A stretch of 64,000 bases of DNA, from the NCBI RefSeq assembly GCF_014212125.1, contig NZ_JACJVP010000061.1, forward strand, positions 18,904-82,903, in the 5' to 3' direction. The stretch is from Cohnella nanjingensis. Lineage in GTDB: Bacteria > Bacillota > Bacilli > Paenibacillales > Paenibacillaceae. The position numbers were made by a program, and so were the translations under genes. Within the stretch, counting starts at the first letter, position 1. Each line of letters starts with the position of its first letter. Below are positions 15,613 through 29,076 of this stretch, one piece after another. The notes under the pieces were generated by a model, which worked only from the letters and a program-made list of their open reading frames with translations, made no database searches and had not been told where the DNA came from.

Positions 15613-15928
15613 ATGTCAGTATTAAGATGGGCTTATTGTCTTTAGCGGACTAAAATGTCAAGCCCTAAATCTTTAGCGGGTATAAATATACGCCTTCCGG
15701 CGTATAATGGGTTTGTTTTGGGTAAATGGACCGGATGTATTGCCATTGTGCCGCCAAACGGCGCATAAGGGCTTTTCTTTATTTGTGTTCCGGCGCCATC
15801 TCCTGCCCGTTCGGCCCGAGCCGCTCTTAGGATGTTTACCCGCGGGACGGCTGCCTCTGCTAGTGCTGGAGAGAGGATCTCGCTCTCGCTTTCATTGCTT
15901 TGAAGTAGACTGAAGGGGTGAGGTTAAG
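15613..15928 (+). promoter_or_regulatory. Long structured leader of rpoB-rpoC
   Basis: About 315 nt between promoter and rpoB without a credible gene. It contains a repeated CTTTAGCGG (~15640 and ~15671), a perfect TATACGCC/GGCGTATA hairpin (15687-15706), a long-range GGGTAAA/TTTACCC pair (15720-15726 with 15835-15841), an inner TGTGCCG/CGGCGCA hairpin followed by a T-rich stretch (~15749-15785), and a GAGAG/CTCTC pair near 15870. Role unknown. Confidence 0.5.
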
Positions 15929-18900
15929 TTGGCAGGACATCTTGTTCAGTATGGTCGCCGCACGCGACGCAGTTACGCCCGCATCCACGAGGTGTTGGAC
16001 ATTCCGAACCTGATCGAAATCCAGCAGCAATCGTACCAGAAGTTCCTGGACGACGGCTTGCGGGAGATTTTTCAGGACATTTCGCCTATTCAGGACTTCA
16101 CAGGCAACCTAGTGCTGGAGTTTGTAGATTATAGCCTGGGAGAGCCCAAGTATTCCGTCGACGATTCCAAGGAACGGGACGTCACGTATGCTGCGCCGCT
16201 TCGCGTCAAAGTCCGGCTGCTCAACAAAGAGACCGGAGAAGTGAAGGAGCAAGAAGTGTTCATGGGCGACTTCCCGCTCATGACGGAGACCGGCACTTTC
16301 ATTATCAACGGCGCGGAACGCGTTATCGTCAGCCAATTGGTCCGCTCGCCGAGCGTCTACTACAGCACGAAAGTGGACAAAAACGGGAAGAAGACTTATA
16401 CCGCTACCGTCATTCCGAACCGCGGCGCGTGGCTCGAGCTCGAGACGGACGCCAAAGATATTATCTATGTACGGATCGATCGCACCCGGAAGATCCCGGT
16501 TACGGTATTGCTCCGTTCTCTGGGCTTCGGCACCGACGCGGAGATTCTGGACCTGCTCGGACACGACGAGTTTATCCGCAACACGCTGGAGAAGGACAAC
16601 ACCGACTCCACCGAGAAAGCGCTCATCGAGATCTACGAGCGTCTCCGTCCGGGCGAACCGCCTACGCTGGAGAACGCGCGCAGCCTCTTGATCGCCCGTT
16701 TCTTCGATCCGAAGCGCTACGATCTGGCCAACGTCGGCCGCTACAAGATCAACAAGAAGCTTCATATCAAGAACCGTCTCTTCAACCAACGGCTCGCGGA
16801 GCCTCTCGTCGATCCTTCGACGGGCGAGATCATCGCGGAGACCGGCCAAGTCATCGACCGCCGCCTGCTGGATCACATCCTGCCGATGCTGGAGAAGAAC
16901 GTCGGCTTCAAGAACTTCCGCGTCACCGGCGGCGTCAACGAAGCGGAAGACATCCCGCTGCAGAGCGTGAGCGTCTATTCGCCGGTCGAGGAAGGCAAAG
17001 TGGTGAAGGTCATCGCCAACGGCATCATCGACAAAGCGGTGAAGCACATCACGCCTGCGGATATTATCTCCTCGATCAACTACTTCATCAACCTGCTGCA
17101 CGGCATCGGCAGCACGGACGACATCGACCATCTCGGCAACCGTCGTCTGCGTTCGGTCGGCGAATTGCTCCAGAACCAATTCCGGATCGGCTTGTCCCGG
17201 ATGGAGCGCGTCGTGCGCGAACGGATGTCGATTCAAGACCAGAACGCCATTACGCCGCAGGCGCTCATCAATATCCGTCCGGTCATCGCGGCGATCAAGG
17301 AGTTCTTCGGATCTTCCCAGCTGTCGCAGTTTATGGACCAGACGAACCCGCTTGCGGAATTGACGCACAAGCGTCGTCTCTCCGCTCTCGGACCGGGCGG
17401 TCTGACGCGGGAGCGCGCCGGCTTCGAAGTCCGCGACGTCCATCCGTCCCACTACGGCCGGATGTGCCCGATCGAGACGCCTGAAGGACCGAACATCGGT
17501 CTGATCAACTCGCTGTCCACGTTCGCGCGGATCAACGAGTACGGCTTTATCGAGGCGCCTTACCGCAAGGTGGATCACAGCACGGGCATCGTCACCGAAG
17601 AGATCGTCTATATGACGGCCGATGAGGAAGACAACTACATCATCGCCCAGGCGAACGCATTGCTGACCGAAGGCGGCAAGTTCGCCGAAGAGACGGTCAT
17701 CGTCCGCTACAACAAGTCGCATTCCGACAACATCCTGACGGTATCGAACGATCGCGTCGACTACATGGACGTCTCGCCGAAGCAAGTCGTATCCGTCGCA
17801 ACCGCGATGATCCCGTTCCTCGAGAACGACGACTCCAACCGCGCGCTCATGGGTTCGAACATGCAACGTCAGGCCGTTCCGCTGCTCGTCCCGGATGCGC
17901 CGCTCGTCGGCACCGGCATGGAGCACAAGTCGGCCAAGGACTCCGGCGTCTGCATCGTCTCCAAGTACGACGGCGTCATCGAGCGCGTCTCCGCCAACGA
18001 GATTTGGCTGCGCCGCATCGAGACGATCGACGGCAAGGAAGTCAAGGGCGACGTGGTCAAGTACAAGCTGCAGAAGTTCATGCGGTCCAACCAAGGGACT
18101 TGCATCAACCAGCGGCCGATCTGCCGCAAAGGCGAGATCGTGAAGAAGGGCGACATCCTCGCCGACGGCCCGTCCACGGATGCCGGCGAACTGGCGCTCG
18201 GACGCAACGTCGTCGTCGCGTTCATGACCTGGGAAGGCTACAACTACGAGGATGCGATCCTCCTCTCCGAGAAATTGGTGCGGGAAGACGTCTACACCTC
18301 GATTCATATCGAAGAATACGAGTCCGAAGCGCGCGATACGAAGCTCGGACCGGAAGAAATCACGCGCGACATCCCGAACGTCGGCGAAGACGCGCTCCGC
18401 AACCTCGACGAGCGCGGCATCATCCGCGTCGGCGCGGAGATCGGCGCAGGCGACATCCTGGTCGGCAAGGTTACGCCGAAGGGCGTAACGGAACTGACGG
18501 CGGAAGAGCGGCTGCTGCACGCGATCTTCGGCGAGAAGGCGCGCGAAGTGCGCGACACCTCGCTGCGCGTACCGCACGGTACCGACGGCATCGTCGTCGA
18601 CGTGAAGGTGTTCACCCGCGAGAACGGCGACGAACTGCCGCCGGGCGTGAACCAGCTCGTCCGCGTCTACATCGCGCAGAAGCGGAAGATCTCCGAAGGC
18701 GACAAGATGGCCGGACGCCACGGCAACAAAGGGGTTATCGCCCGCATCCTGCCGGAAGAAGACATGCCGTTCCTGCCGGACGGCACGCCGGTTCAAGTCG
18801 TGCTGAACCCGCTGGGCGTACCTTCCCGGATGAACATCGGACAGGTGCTCGAGGTTCACTTGGGCATGGCTTGCCGCTACCTCGGCATTCGCGCGGCTAC

Positions 18901-19477
18901 GCCGGTATTCGACGGCGCGCGCGAGAACGACGTCTTCGACACGATGGAAGAAGCCGGCATGCAGCGCAACGGCAAGACGAGACTGTTCGACGGCCGCACG
19001 GGCGAACCGTTCGAGCGCGAAGTCACGGTCGGCGTCATGTACATGATCAAACTCGCGCACATGGTCGACGACAAGATCCATGCGCGTTCCACCGGTCCGT
19101 ACTCGCTCGTTACGCAGCAGCCGTTGGGCGGTAAAGCCCAGTTCGGCGGCCAGCGCTTCGGGGAGATGGAAGTGTGGGCGCTGGAAGCCTACGGCGCCGC
19201 TTATACCTTGCAAGAAATCCTCACCGTCAAGTCCGACGATGTCGTCGGCCGCGTGAAGACGTACGAATCGATCGTCAAAGGCGAGAACGTGCCCGAACCG
19301 GGCGTGCCGGAATCGTTCAAGGTTCTGATCAAGGAATTGCAGAGCCTTGGCATGGACGTGAAGATTCTGTCGGGCGACGAGCAAGAGATCGAAATGAAAG
19401 AAATCGACGACGAGGACGATACCGCAGGCGACAAGTTGAACTTGAACCTGGAAGGCTCCGAAGTCGGCGTCGAGTAA
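15929..19477 (+). CDS. rpoB: DNA-directed RNA polymerase subunit beta
   Basis: The 1182-aa beta subunit, full length for Firmicutes. The rifampicin-pocket region reads FGSSQLSQFMDQTNPL then THKRRLSALGPGGL, with the wild-type His and Ser that are commonly mutated in resistance. The later GDKMAGRHGNKGVI motif is present. Start is TTG 15929 after AAGGGGTGAGG, giving MAGHLVQYGRR. A 130-bp gap separates it from rpoC; no terminator is obvious there. Confidence 0.98.
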   Translation: MAGHLVQYGRRTRRSYARIHEVLDIPNLIEIQQQSYQKFLDDGLREIFQDISPIQDFTGNLVLEFVDYSLGEPKYSVDDSKERDVTYAAPLRVKVRLLNKETGEVKEQEVFMGDFPLMTETGTFIINGAERVIVSQLVRSPSVYYSTKVDKNGKKTYTATVIPNRGAWLELETDAKDIIYVRIDRTRKIPVTVLLRSLGFGTDAEILDLLGHDEFIRNTLEKDNTDSTEKALIEIYERLRPGEPPTLENARSLLIARFFDPKRYDLANVGRYKINKKLHIKNRLFNQRLAEPLVDPSTGEIIAETGQVIDRRLLDHILPMLEKNVGFKNFRVTGGVNEAEDIPLQSVSVYSPVEEGKVVKVIANGIIDKAVKHITPADIISSINYFINLLHGIGSTDDIDHLGNRRLRSVGELLQNQFRIGLSRMERVVRERMSIQDQNAITPQALINIRPVIAAIKEFFGSSQLSQFMDQTNPLAELTHKRRLSALGPGGLTRERAGFEVRDVHPSHYGRMCPIETPEGPNIGLINSLSTFARINEYGFIEAPYRKVDHSTGIVTEEIVYMTADEEDNYIIAQANALLTEGGKFAEETVIVRYNKSHSDNILTVSNDRVDYMDVSPKQVVSVATAMIPFLENDDSNRALMGSNMQRQAVPLLVPDAPLVGTGMEHKSAKDSGVCIVSKYDGVIERVSANEIWLRRIETIDGKEVKGDVVKYKLQKFMRSNQGTCINQRPICRKGEIVKKGDILADGPSTDAGELALGRNVVVAFMTWEGYNYEDAILLSEKLVREDVYTSIHIEEYESEARDTKLGPEEITRDIPNVGEDALRNLDERGIIRVGAEIGAGDILVGKVTPKGVTELTAEERLLHAIFGEKAREVRDTSLRVPHGTDGIVVDVKVFTRENGDELPPGVNQLVRVYIAQKRKISEGDKMAGRHGNKGVIARILPEEDMPFLPDGTPVQVVLNPLGVPSRMNIGQVLEVHLGMACRYLGIRAATPVFDGARENDVFDTMEEAGMQRNGKTRLFDGRTGEPFEREVTVGVMYMIKLAHMVDDKIHARSTGPYSLVTQQPLGGKAQFGGQRFGEMEVWALEAYGAAYTLQEILTVKSDDVVGRVKTYESIVKGENVPEPGVPESFKVLIKELQSLGMDVKILSGDEQEIEMKEIDDEDDTAGDKLNLNLEGSEVGVE

Positions 19478-19607
19478 AGTGCGATAATCCGCCCGCAGGC
19501 AAGCTGCTAACCTAGCAGCTTGCCGCGCGTCGGCGGAGGTGCGGTTCATGGAGGCCGTCGTCGTCCCGTAACGAAATCCGCAGCAACGATGAAGGAGGGC
19601 TTGCTCC

Positions 19608-23225
<3,618 letters not shown>

Positions 23226-23246
23226 TATAGCAACCTCTATCGATCG

Positions 23247-23274
23247 AAGGCGGTCCTCCGGGACCGCCTTTTTT
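23247..23274 (+). terminator. Terminator after rpoC
   Basis: Perfect 10-bp stem AAGGCGGTCC/GGACCGCCTT, TCCG loop, six T. Confidence 0.95.
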
Positions 23275-23806
23275 GTTGACTTTTGGCCGGAATCTCCTCA
23301 TGCGGTCAATCGCCGGCTAGTCCGCCAAACGTCGCTGCCGGCAGCTGGTTCCTCCCTCTCTCTCCCGCGTGCTGCCGCTAAGTCGAGCGCGCCTCCACCG
23401 TCGTTCGGGCCGGTGATCCTCTCCACAAGGGGATAAGGCGCAGCCGGATGGAGACAGCTATGCACATGTGGATAGGAGGCGGAACGGACGGTATCCACAA
23501 CGGGATTCGCCGAATCTGCCGCGAGGGATTGTTGACAACTCGCCAGCGCGTGCGCAATCGGCCGTCTCATGCACAAGATGCGCACAACAAGGGGATAACC
23601 GGGGACAAAACGGTTGATAAGCTTGTGCGTGGAGAAGTTCATATGGATGCGCGAGCGGTGCGGCTGTGGAGAGTTCGCATAGCCGGGGCCGAGTTGCGGC
23701 CGGAGGCGGAATGCGGCTGTGGAGAACCGGGGAAGCAGCAACTTTTCTACACGCGTGCCGTAATTAAATAGGTAATGGCTGGATATCTCATTAGGGAGCT
23801 TAATCG
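23275..23806 (+). other. Gene-poor interval with a cluster of DnaA-box-like 9-mers
   Basis: No credible gene; open frames on both strands look like chance. Four 9-mers match TTATNCACA or its complement with one mismatch: 23467-23475, 23491-23499, 23567-23575 and 23718-23726. Two more match at 7/9 (23419-23427, 23665-23673). Related half-sites are scattered between. By simple base-composition reasoning such a density would be rare by chance in 530 bp. DnaA binding is inference. Confidence 0.5.
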
Positions 23807-24691
23807 ATGACGGCTGAACCATTAGTGACCTTAACGGATGCAACCAAGACCTATAGCGGGAGAAAAGTATTGCGCGAGGTGTCGCTGGCGCTGCTGCCGG
23901 GCGAGACGGTCGTGCTGACCGGCGCGAACGGTTCAGGCAAGAGCACCTTGCTGCGCGCGCTCGGCGGACTGACGGCGCTGACGTCGGGCAGCCGCCGCGT
24001 CCGGCAGCCCGGCGAGCGGCGGTTCGCCGTCGGCTATGCGCCGGATCATCTGCCCAAACTGAAGCTGACGGCCAGGGAATACCTCGGGCATATGGCCGCC
24101 ATCGGCGGGATGGAGGCGGCCGGCCGGCAGGAGCGGATCGAGCGGCTCTTGGCCCGCATGCGGCTGCCCGGCGGGATCGATCGGCTTCGCATGCACGATT
24201 ATTCCAAGGGAATGCTGCAGAAGATCAATCTGCTGCAGGCGATGCTGCACGGGCCGGACCTCCTGCTGCTGGACGAGCCGCTCGGCGGATTGGACCGGGA
24301 AGCCAAGCAAGAATGCGAACGGGTGCTGGCGGAGCTGAAGTCGCAGGGGACGACGATCGTGCTGGCCAGCCACGAGCCGGTGTGGCGCGACGACATCGCG
24401 GACCGGCGCCTTGCGATCGCGGAAGGCAGGATCGTGCGGGACGAGCGGGGAGGACGCCCGGCGTCCGACGAACGGCCGCGATGGCGGCTGGTGCAATGCG
24501 AGCTGCCCGAAGGCGCGGGGCCGACGGCGTTCGCCGAGTGGGACGGCGTCTTGCGGACCCGGCCGGAAGAAGGCGGAAGGATGTCTTATTGGGTGCGGAG
24601 CGACCGCAGCGATGCGCTCCTTACCGCGCTGCTGGCGGCAGGTGCCGCGATTCTGTCCGTCCAGGCCGGGGAAGGGGAGACGGACGGATGA
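23807..24691 (+). CDS. ABC transporter ATP-binding protein
   Basis: A 294-aa nucleotide-binding subunit. Walker A GANGSGKST (39-47), signature YSKGM (132-136), Walker B LLLLDEP (152-158) and switch His in LASHEP are all present, so it should hydrolyse ATP. About 85 residues follow the core domain and may be a regulatory or dimer domain. It overlaps the permease gene by four bases. The substrate cannot be predicted. The pair interrupts the usual rpoC-rplGB junction. Confidence 0.9.
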   Translation: MTAEPLVTLTDATKTYSGRKVLREVSLALLPGETVVLTGANGSGKSTLLRALGGLTALTSGSRRVRQPGERRFAVGYAPDHLPKLKLTAREYLGHMAAIGGMEAAGRQERIERLLARMRLPGGIDRLRMHDYSKGMLQKINLLQAMLHGPDLLLLDEPLGGLDREAKQECERVLAELKSQGTTIVLASHEPVWRDDIADRRLAIAEGRIVRDERGGRPASDERPRWRLVQCELPEGAGPTAFAEWDGVLRTRPEEGGRMSYWVRSDRSDALLTALLAAGAAILSVQAGEGETDG

Positions 24692-25395
24692 TCTTGCCGC
24701 TGATCCGCTATATGCTGGTCTCTTACAGCCGATCCTATCGCTACCTGCCTCCGCTGCTAGCCTTCGTCGTCGCGATCGGGTTCGTCTACAGCAATGTGCC
24801 CAACCCGATTATGGAGAGTTATGCCTTCTCTTCGACGCTGCTGTTCATCGTCTCCGCCTGGCTGACTTTCGGCTTCATGGACGCCGAACCGATCGCCCAG
24901 CAGCGCGTGACGGTGCTGCACGCGCGAAGCTTGACAGCCTACTATGTCGCCAAGCTGCTGCTGCTGAGCGGCTTCGGGAGCGCGCTCGGGCTGTTCGCGA
25001 CGCTCTATCCCGCGCTGCTGCGCAAGTTCGACCGGTCGCCCTCGCTGCTAGAGCTCGGGGCCGCCTTGCTCGCCCATGGAGTTCTTGTGCTGCTGGGCAT
25101 CGGCTGCGCCGCCTTTTTCACGGAGAAGAGCGTGCCGGGCAGGCCGTTCGCGCTAGCCGGACTTGCGATTGTCGTGATACTCTCGGTCGCCGGCAAGGGG
25201 CTGGCGAATGCGCTGCCGGACGCCGTCGCTCCGGCGGCCTGGCTGCTGCCGCCGGCCTTCCGCGTGATGGACGCGCTCATCCGCAGCGAGACGGTCGGCG
25301 GCTGGGGCATCGCCTTGTCCCTGGCGGTCGCCGCGCTCTATGCGATCCTCTTGATGGCGCTGTTCGTCAGGCTCATGTCGCGCAAGCAATTCTAG
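24688..25395 (+). CDS. ABC transporter permease, six-helix membrane protein
   Basis: A 235-aa, strongly hydrophobic protein with about six predicted membrane helices and few charges, the size expected of a half-transporter or ABC-2-like permease. Its ATG overlaps the stop of the ATP-binding gene (ATGA), so the two form one coupled transporter, probably an exporter. I do not recognise a specific family. Confidence 0.8.
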   Translation: MILPLIRYMLVSYSRSYRYLPPLLAFVVAIGFVYSNVPNPIMESYAFSSTLLFIVSAWLTFGFMDAEPIAQQRVTVLHARSLTAYYVAKLLLLSGFGSALGLFATLYPALLRKFDRSPSLLELGAALLAHGVLVLLGIGCAAFFTEKSVPGRPFALAGLAIVVILSVAGKGLANALPDAVAPAAWLLPPAFRVMDALIRSETVGGWGIALSLAVAALYAILLMALFVRLMSRKQF

Positions 25396-25407
25396 CCGCC
25401 GGGATTC

Positions 25408-25436
25408 TTGACAGTCCTTCGCCCAGGTGATAATAT
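25408..25436 (+). promoter_or_regulatory. Sigma-A promoter of the str operon
   Basis: Perfect TTGACA (25408-25413), 17-bp spacer, TAATAT (25431-25436), placed immediately after the permease gene. Confidence 0.8.
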
Positions 25437-25489
25437 ATCCTAGTGTGTGCCCGACGTGCTGGATTTTATGCTGCCGGAGGTGGATGTCC

Positions 25490-25741
25490 GTGGACTTCAT
25501 AGGACGTTTGCAAGAGGGCGGCGTTAGAGTAGGCACCAAGCAGACGACCAAGATGGTGGAGCAAGGCAAAGCCGCTGTCGTCTATGTCGCGCAAGATGCA
25601 GATTCGCGCCTGATCGGCCGCATCACTCAATTGTGCCAGCAGCACGGCGTGGCGGTAACGCCCGTCGAGACGATGCGCGAATTGGGCAAGGCATGCGGCA
25701 TTGATGTAGGTACGGCGATGGCCGTGGTTGTAGAGGAATAG
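25490..25741 (+). CDS. rplGB: L7Ae-family ribosomal protein (YbxF/RplGB)
   Basis: An 83-aa L7Ae-family kink-turn RNA-binding protein. Conserved features are GTKQTTKMVEQGKA near the N-terminus, VYVAQDAD and the ELGKACGIDVGTA motif. The homologue in B. subtilis associates with the ribosome. GTG 25490 is nine bases after GGAGG; ATG 25484 is only three away, so GTG is favoured. First gene of the str operon. Confidence 0.88.
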   Translation: MDFIGRLQEGGVRVGTKQTTKMVEQGKAAVVYVAQDADSRLIGRITQLCQQHGVAVTPVETMRELGKACGIDVGTAMAVVVEE

Positions 25742-25898
25742 AATCCGGGTTCTAGCTGTTCCCTTTTCTTTGAGGAGAGGAACGGTCAGACCCTTTCGCA
25801 TTTCTCAAAATGAACCGCCTGGATCTGTGGGCTTCGCGCCGCGGGGACCGGTTGCCGTTATTTCATGCATTTCGAACTCATGGGAAGGGGGTGGCAAC

Positions 25899-26318
25899 AT
25901 GCCAACAATTAACCAACTCGTACGTAAAGGTCGCGAACCCAAAGTGGTCAAATCGAAATCCCCTGCTCTGCAGAAGGGCTTCAACGCTTTGAAACGCGTC
26001 GAGACCGATCTGAGCGCCCCGCAAAAACGCGGTGTTTGCACTCGTGTAGGCACGATGACGCCGAAAAAACCGAACTCTGCACTTCGTAAGTACGCCCGTG
26101 TGCGTCTGACGAACAAAGTCGAGGTAACGGCGTACATTCCGGGTATCGGTCACAACCTGCAAGAGCACAGCGTCGTATTGATCCGCGGCGGACGGGTAAA
26201 GGACCTTCCGGGTGTCCGTTACCACATCGTGCGCGGCGCGCTCGATACTGCAGGCGTGAACAACCGGAAGCAAGCTCGTTCCAAGTACGGCACGAAGCGC
26301 GCGAAGGTGAAAAAATAA
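25899..26318 (+). CDS. rpsL: 30S ribosomal protein S12
   Basis: A 139-aa decoding-centre protein. The TPKKPNSALRK loop (K56/K57) and VKDLPGVRYH loop (K101) are the unmodified, streptomycin-sensitive sequence. The open frame extends upstream, but ATG 25899 (MPTINQLVRKG) follows AAGGGGGTGG and matches the family. Confidence 0.97.
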   Translation: MPTINQLVRKGREPKVVKSKSPALQKGFNALKRVETDLSAPQKRGVCTRVGTMTPKKPNSALRKYARVRLTNKVEVTAYIPGIGHNLQEHSVVLIRGGRVKDLPGVRYHIVRGALDTAGVNNRKQARSKYGTKRAKVKK

Positions 26319-26386
26319 GAGATTTATGCGTCCGCCTAGGTATAGGCGCGGCCTAGCTCAACAAGAATGAGAAAGGAGGAATTTCG

Positions 26387-26857
26387 ATGCCTCGTAAAGG
26401 ACCAGTCGCGAAACGGGACGTTCTCCCGGATCCGGTATACAATAGCAAGCTGGTTACTCGCCTCGTGAACCGCATCATGATCGACGGGAAGAAAGGCGTT
26501 GCGCAACAACTGTTGTACAATGCGTTCAACCTGATTCAAGAGCGTTCCGGCAAGGACCCGATGGAAGTATTCGAAGCGGCGATCAAGAACATCATGCCGG
26601 TGCTCGAAGTTAAAGCGCGTCGTGTAGGTGGTGCCAACTACCAAGTTCCGATCGAAGTGAAGCCGGAGCGTCGTACGTCCCTTGGCCTGCGTTGGCTCGT
26701 CAACTACTCCCGCAACCGCGGCGAGAAGACGATGGAAGAGCGCCTTGCAGCCGAGATCCTGGACGCTTCCAACAACACGGGAGCTGCCGTCAAGAAACGC
26801 GAAGACACGCACAAAATGGCGGAAGCCAACAAAGCGTTCGCCCACTACCGCTGGTAA
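26387..26857 (+). CDS. rpsG: 30S ribosomal protein S7
   Basis: A 156-aa protein that nucleates 30S head assembly on 16S rRNA. Normal length; conserved N-terminal MPRKGPVAKRDVLPDP and LVNRIMIDGKK. AAAGGAGG precedes ATG 26387. In Proteobacteria it autoregulates the str operon; no evidence for that here. Confidence 0.97.
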   Translation: MPRKGPVAKRDVLPDPVYNSKLVTRLVNRIMIDGKKGVAQQLLYNAFNLIQERSGKDPMEVFEAAIKNIMPVLEVKARRVGGANYQVPIEVKPERRTSLGLRWLVNYSRNRGEKTMEERLAAEILDASNNTGAAVKKREDTHKMAEANKAFAHYRW

Positions 26858-26893
26858 TCCCGCGGAGTTACGGAAACGAAAGGAGACAAATGC

Positions 26894-28969
26894 ATGGCTA
26901 GGGAGTTCTCCTTGCAAAATACGCGCAACATCGGCATCATGGCGCATATTGATGCAGGCAAGACGACGACCACTGAACGGATTCTGTTCTACACCGGCCG
27001 TGTTCATAAGATCGGCGAAGTGCACGAAGGCGCCGCTACGATGGACTGGATGGAACAAGAACAAGAGCGCGGCATCACGATCACGTCTGCCGCGACGACC
27101 GCGCAATGGAAAGGTCACCGCATCAATATTATCGACACTCCGGGTCACGTTGACTTTACGGTTGAGGTCGAGCGCTCCCTGCGCGTATTGGACGGGGCTG
27201 TCGGCGTATTCAGCGCCAAAGAAGGCGTGGAACCACAATCCGAGACGGTATGGCGTCAAGCCGACCGTTACGGCGTTCCGCGTATCGCTTACGTCAACAA
27301 AATGGACATCATCGGCGCAGACTTCCTGAACGTTGTCAACGACATGCGTTTGCGTCTGCAAGCCAATGCCGTCGCGATCCAACTGCCGATCGGCGCCGAG
27401 AACGGCTTCCTGGGCATGATCGACCTGGTTGAGCGGGTCGCTTATGTGTACGAAGACGATCTGGGCAAAGAGCCGAAGAAGGTTGAGATTCCTGCGGATC
27501 TCGCCGCCCAAGCGGAAGAGCTGCGCATGGAACTGGTCGAGAAGGTTGCCGAGCTTGACGACGACCTGATGGCGAAGTATCTTGAGGGTGAAGAGCTGAC
27601 GATCCCCGAGATCAAGAAAGCTCTCCGCAAAGGCGTCTGCGAAGTGAAAATCTTCCCGGTCGTCTGCGGTTCCTCGTACCGCAACAAAGGCGTACAGCCG
27701 ATGCTGGACGCGGTTGTCGACTACCTGCCGTCCCCGGTCGACGTTCCGGACATCAAGGGAACGCTCGAAGACGGCACGGAAACGACGCGCAAATCCGCTG
27801 ACGATCAACCGTTCGCGGCGCTTGCGTTCAAGATCGCGACGGACCCGTTCGTCGGCAAGCTGACGTTCTTCCGCGTTTACTCCGGCGTACTGAACTCCGG
27901 TTCGTACGTCGTCAACGCGACGAAGAACAAGCGCGAGCGCATCGGCCGGATTCTGCAGATGCACGCGAACAGCCGTCAAGAGATCAGCGTCGTCTACTCC
28001 GGCGACATCGCCGCTGCCGTCGGTCTCAAAGACACGACGACGGGCGACACGCTGTGCGACGAGAAGAACCCGGTTATCCTCGAATCGATGAACTTCCCGG
28101 AGCCGGTTATCCAGCTTGCGGTCGAACCGAAAACCAAGGCCGACCAAGACAAGATGGGTATCGCGCTGCAGAAGCTCTCCGAAGAGGATCCTACCTTCCG
28201 CGCGCACACGGACGAAGAGACGGGCCAGACGATCATCGCCGGCATGGGCGAGCTTCATCTGGAGATCCTCGTCGACCGTATGCTTCGCGAATTCAAAGTC
28301 GAGACGAACGTCGGCAAGCCGCAAGTCGCTTACCGCGAGACGTTCAAACAGGCGGCGAAGGTCGAAGGCAAGTTCGTTCGCCAATCCGGCGGCCGCGGCC
28401 AATACGGCCACTGCTGGATCGAGTTCGAACCGCTCGAAGCGGGCTCCGGCTTCGTCTTCGAGAACAAGGTTGTCGGCGGCGTCGTACCGCGCGAATACAT
28501 CGCGCCGGTTCAAGCCGGTATCGAAGAGTCGATGAAGAACGGCGTCCTCGCGGGCTTCCCGCTCGTGGACATCAAAGCCACCATCTTCGACGGTTCGTAC
28601 CATGACGTCGACTCCAACGAAATGGCGTTTAAGATCGCCGGCTCCATGGCGCTCAAAGCAGCGAAGGACAAATGCGCTCCGGTCCTGCTCGAGCCGATCA
28701 TGAAAGTCGAAGTTACCGTTCCGGAAGAGTACATGGGCGATGTCATGGGCATGCTCAGCTCCCGTCGCGGACGCATCGAAGGCAGCGACACCCGTCACGG
28801 GGCGCTGATCGTACGTGCCAAAGTGCCGCTGGCTGAAATGTTCGGCTACTCGACCGTTCTCCGCTCCGGTACGCAAGGCCGTGGGGTCTTCTCGATGGAG
28901 CTCTCCCACTACGAAGAAGTGCCGAAGTCGATCTCCGAAGAGATCGTCTCCAAGAGCAAAGGCGCTTAA
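26894..28969 (+). CDS. fusA: Translation elongation factor G
   Basis: The 691-aa translocation GTPase. P-loop AHIDAGKTTTTERIL, switch II DTPGHVDFT and NKMD are intact, followed by domains II-V with the domain IV tip region. Third position of the str operon, 36 bp after rpsG, as usual. Confidence 0.98.
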   Translation: MAREFSLQNTRNIGIMAHIDAGKTTTTERILFYTGRVHKIGEVHEGAATMDWMEQEQERGITITSAATTAQWKGHRINIIDTPGHVDFTVEVERSLRVLDGAVGVFSAKEGVEPQSETVWRQADRYGVPRIAYVNKMDIIGADFLNVVNDMRLRLQANAVAIQLPIGAENGFLGMIDLVERVAYVYEDDLGKEPKKVEIPADLAAQAEELRMELVEKVAELDDDLMAKYLEGEELTIPEIKKALRKGVCEVKIFPVVCGSSYRNKGVQPMLDAVVDYLPSPVDVPDIKGTLEDGTETTRKSADDQPFAALAFKIATDPFVGKLTFFRVYSGVLNSGSYVVNATKNKRERIGRILQMHANSRQEISVVYSGDIAAAVGLKDTTTGDTLCDEKNPVILESMNFPEPVIQLAVEPKTKADQDKMGIALQKLSEEDPTFRAHTDEETGQTIIAGMGELHLEILVDRMLREFKVETNVGKPQVAYRETFKQAAKVEGKFVRQSGGRGQYGHCWIEFEPLEAGSGFVFENKVVGGVVPREYIAPVQAGIEESMKNGVLAGFPLVDIKATIFDGSYHDVDSNEMAFKIAGSMALKAAKDKCAPVLLEPIMKVEVTVPEEYMGDVMGMLSSRRGRIEGSDTRHGALIVRAKVPLAEMFGYSTVLRSGTQGRGVFSMELSHYEEVPKSISEEIVSKSKGA

Positions 28970-29076
28970 TCCGTTATGCAATCGGACGGGCTAGGAACCG
29001 GTCTTCATCGGCCGCGTTCCGCCCTTCCCCCCTATAAATTAAAACTCGTTCTACTTACAAGGAGGAGAAAAGATCC

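Noticed and set aside
23298..23843. A 181-codon minus-strand and a 107-codon + strand frame in the rpoC-ABC gap
   Set aside because: No ribosome site, no recognisable domain, and the minus frame runs into the ABC gene; composition looks non-coding.
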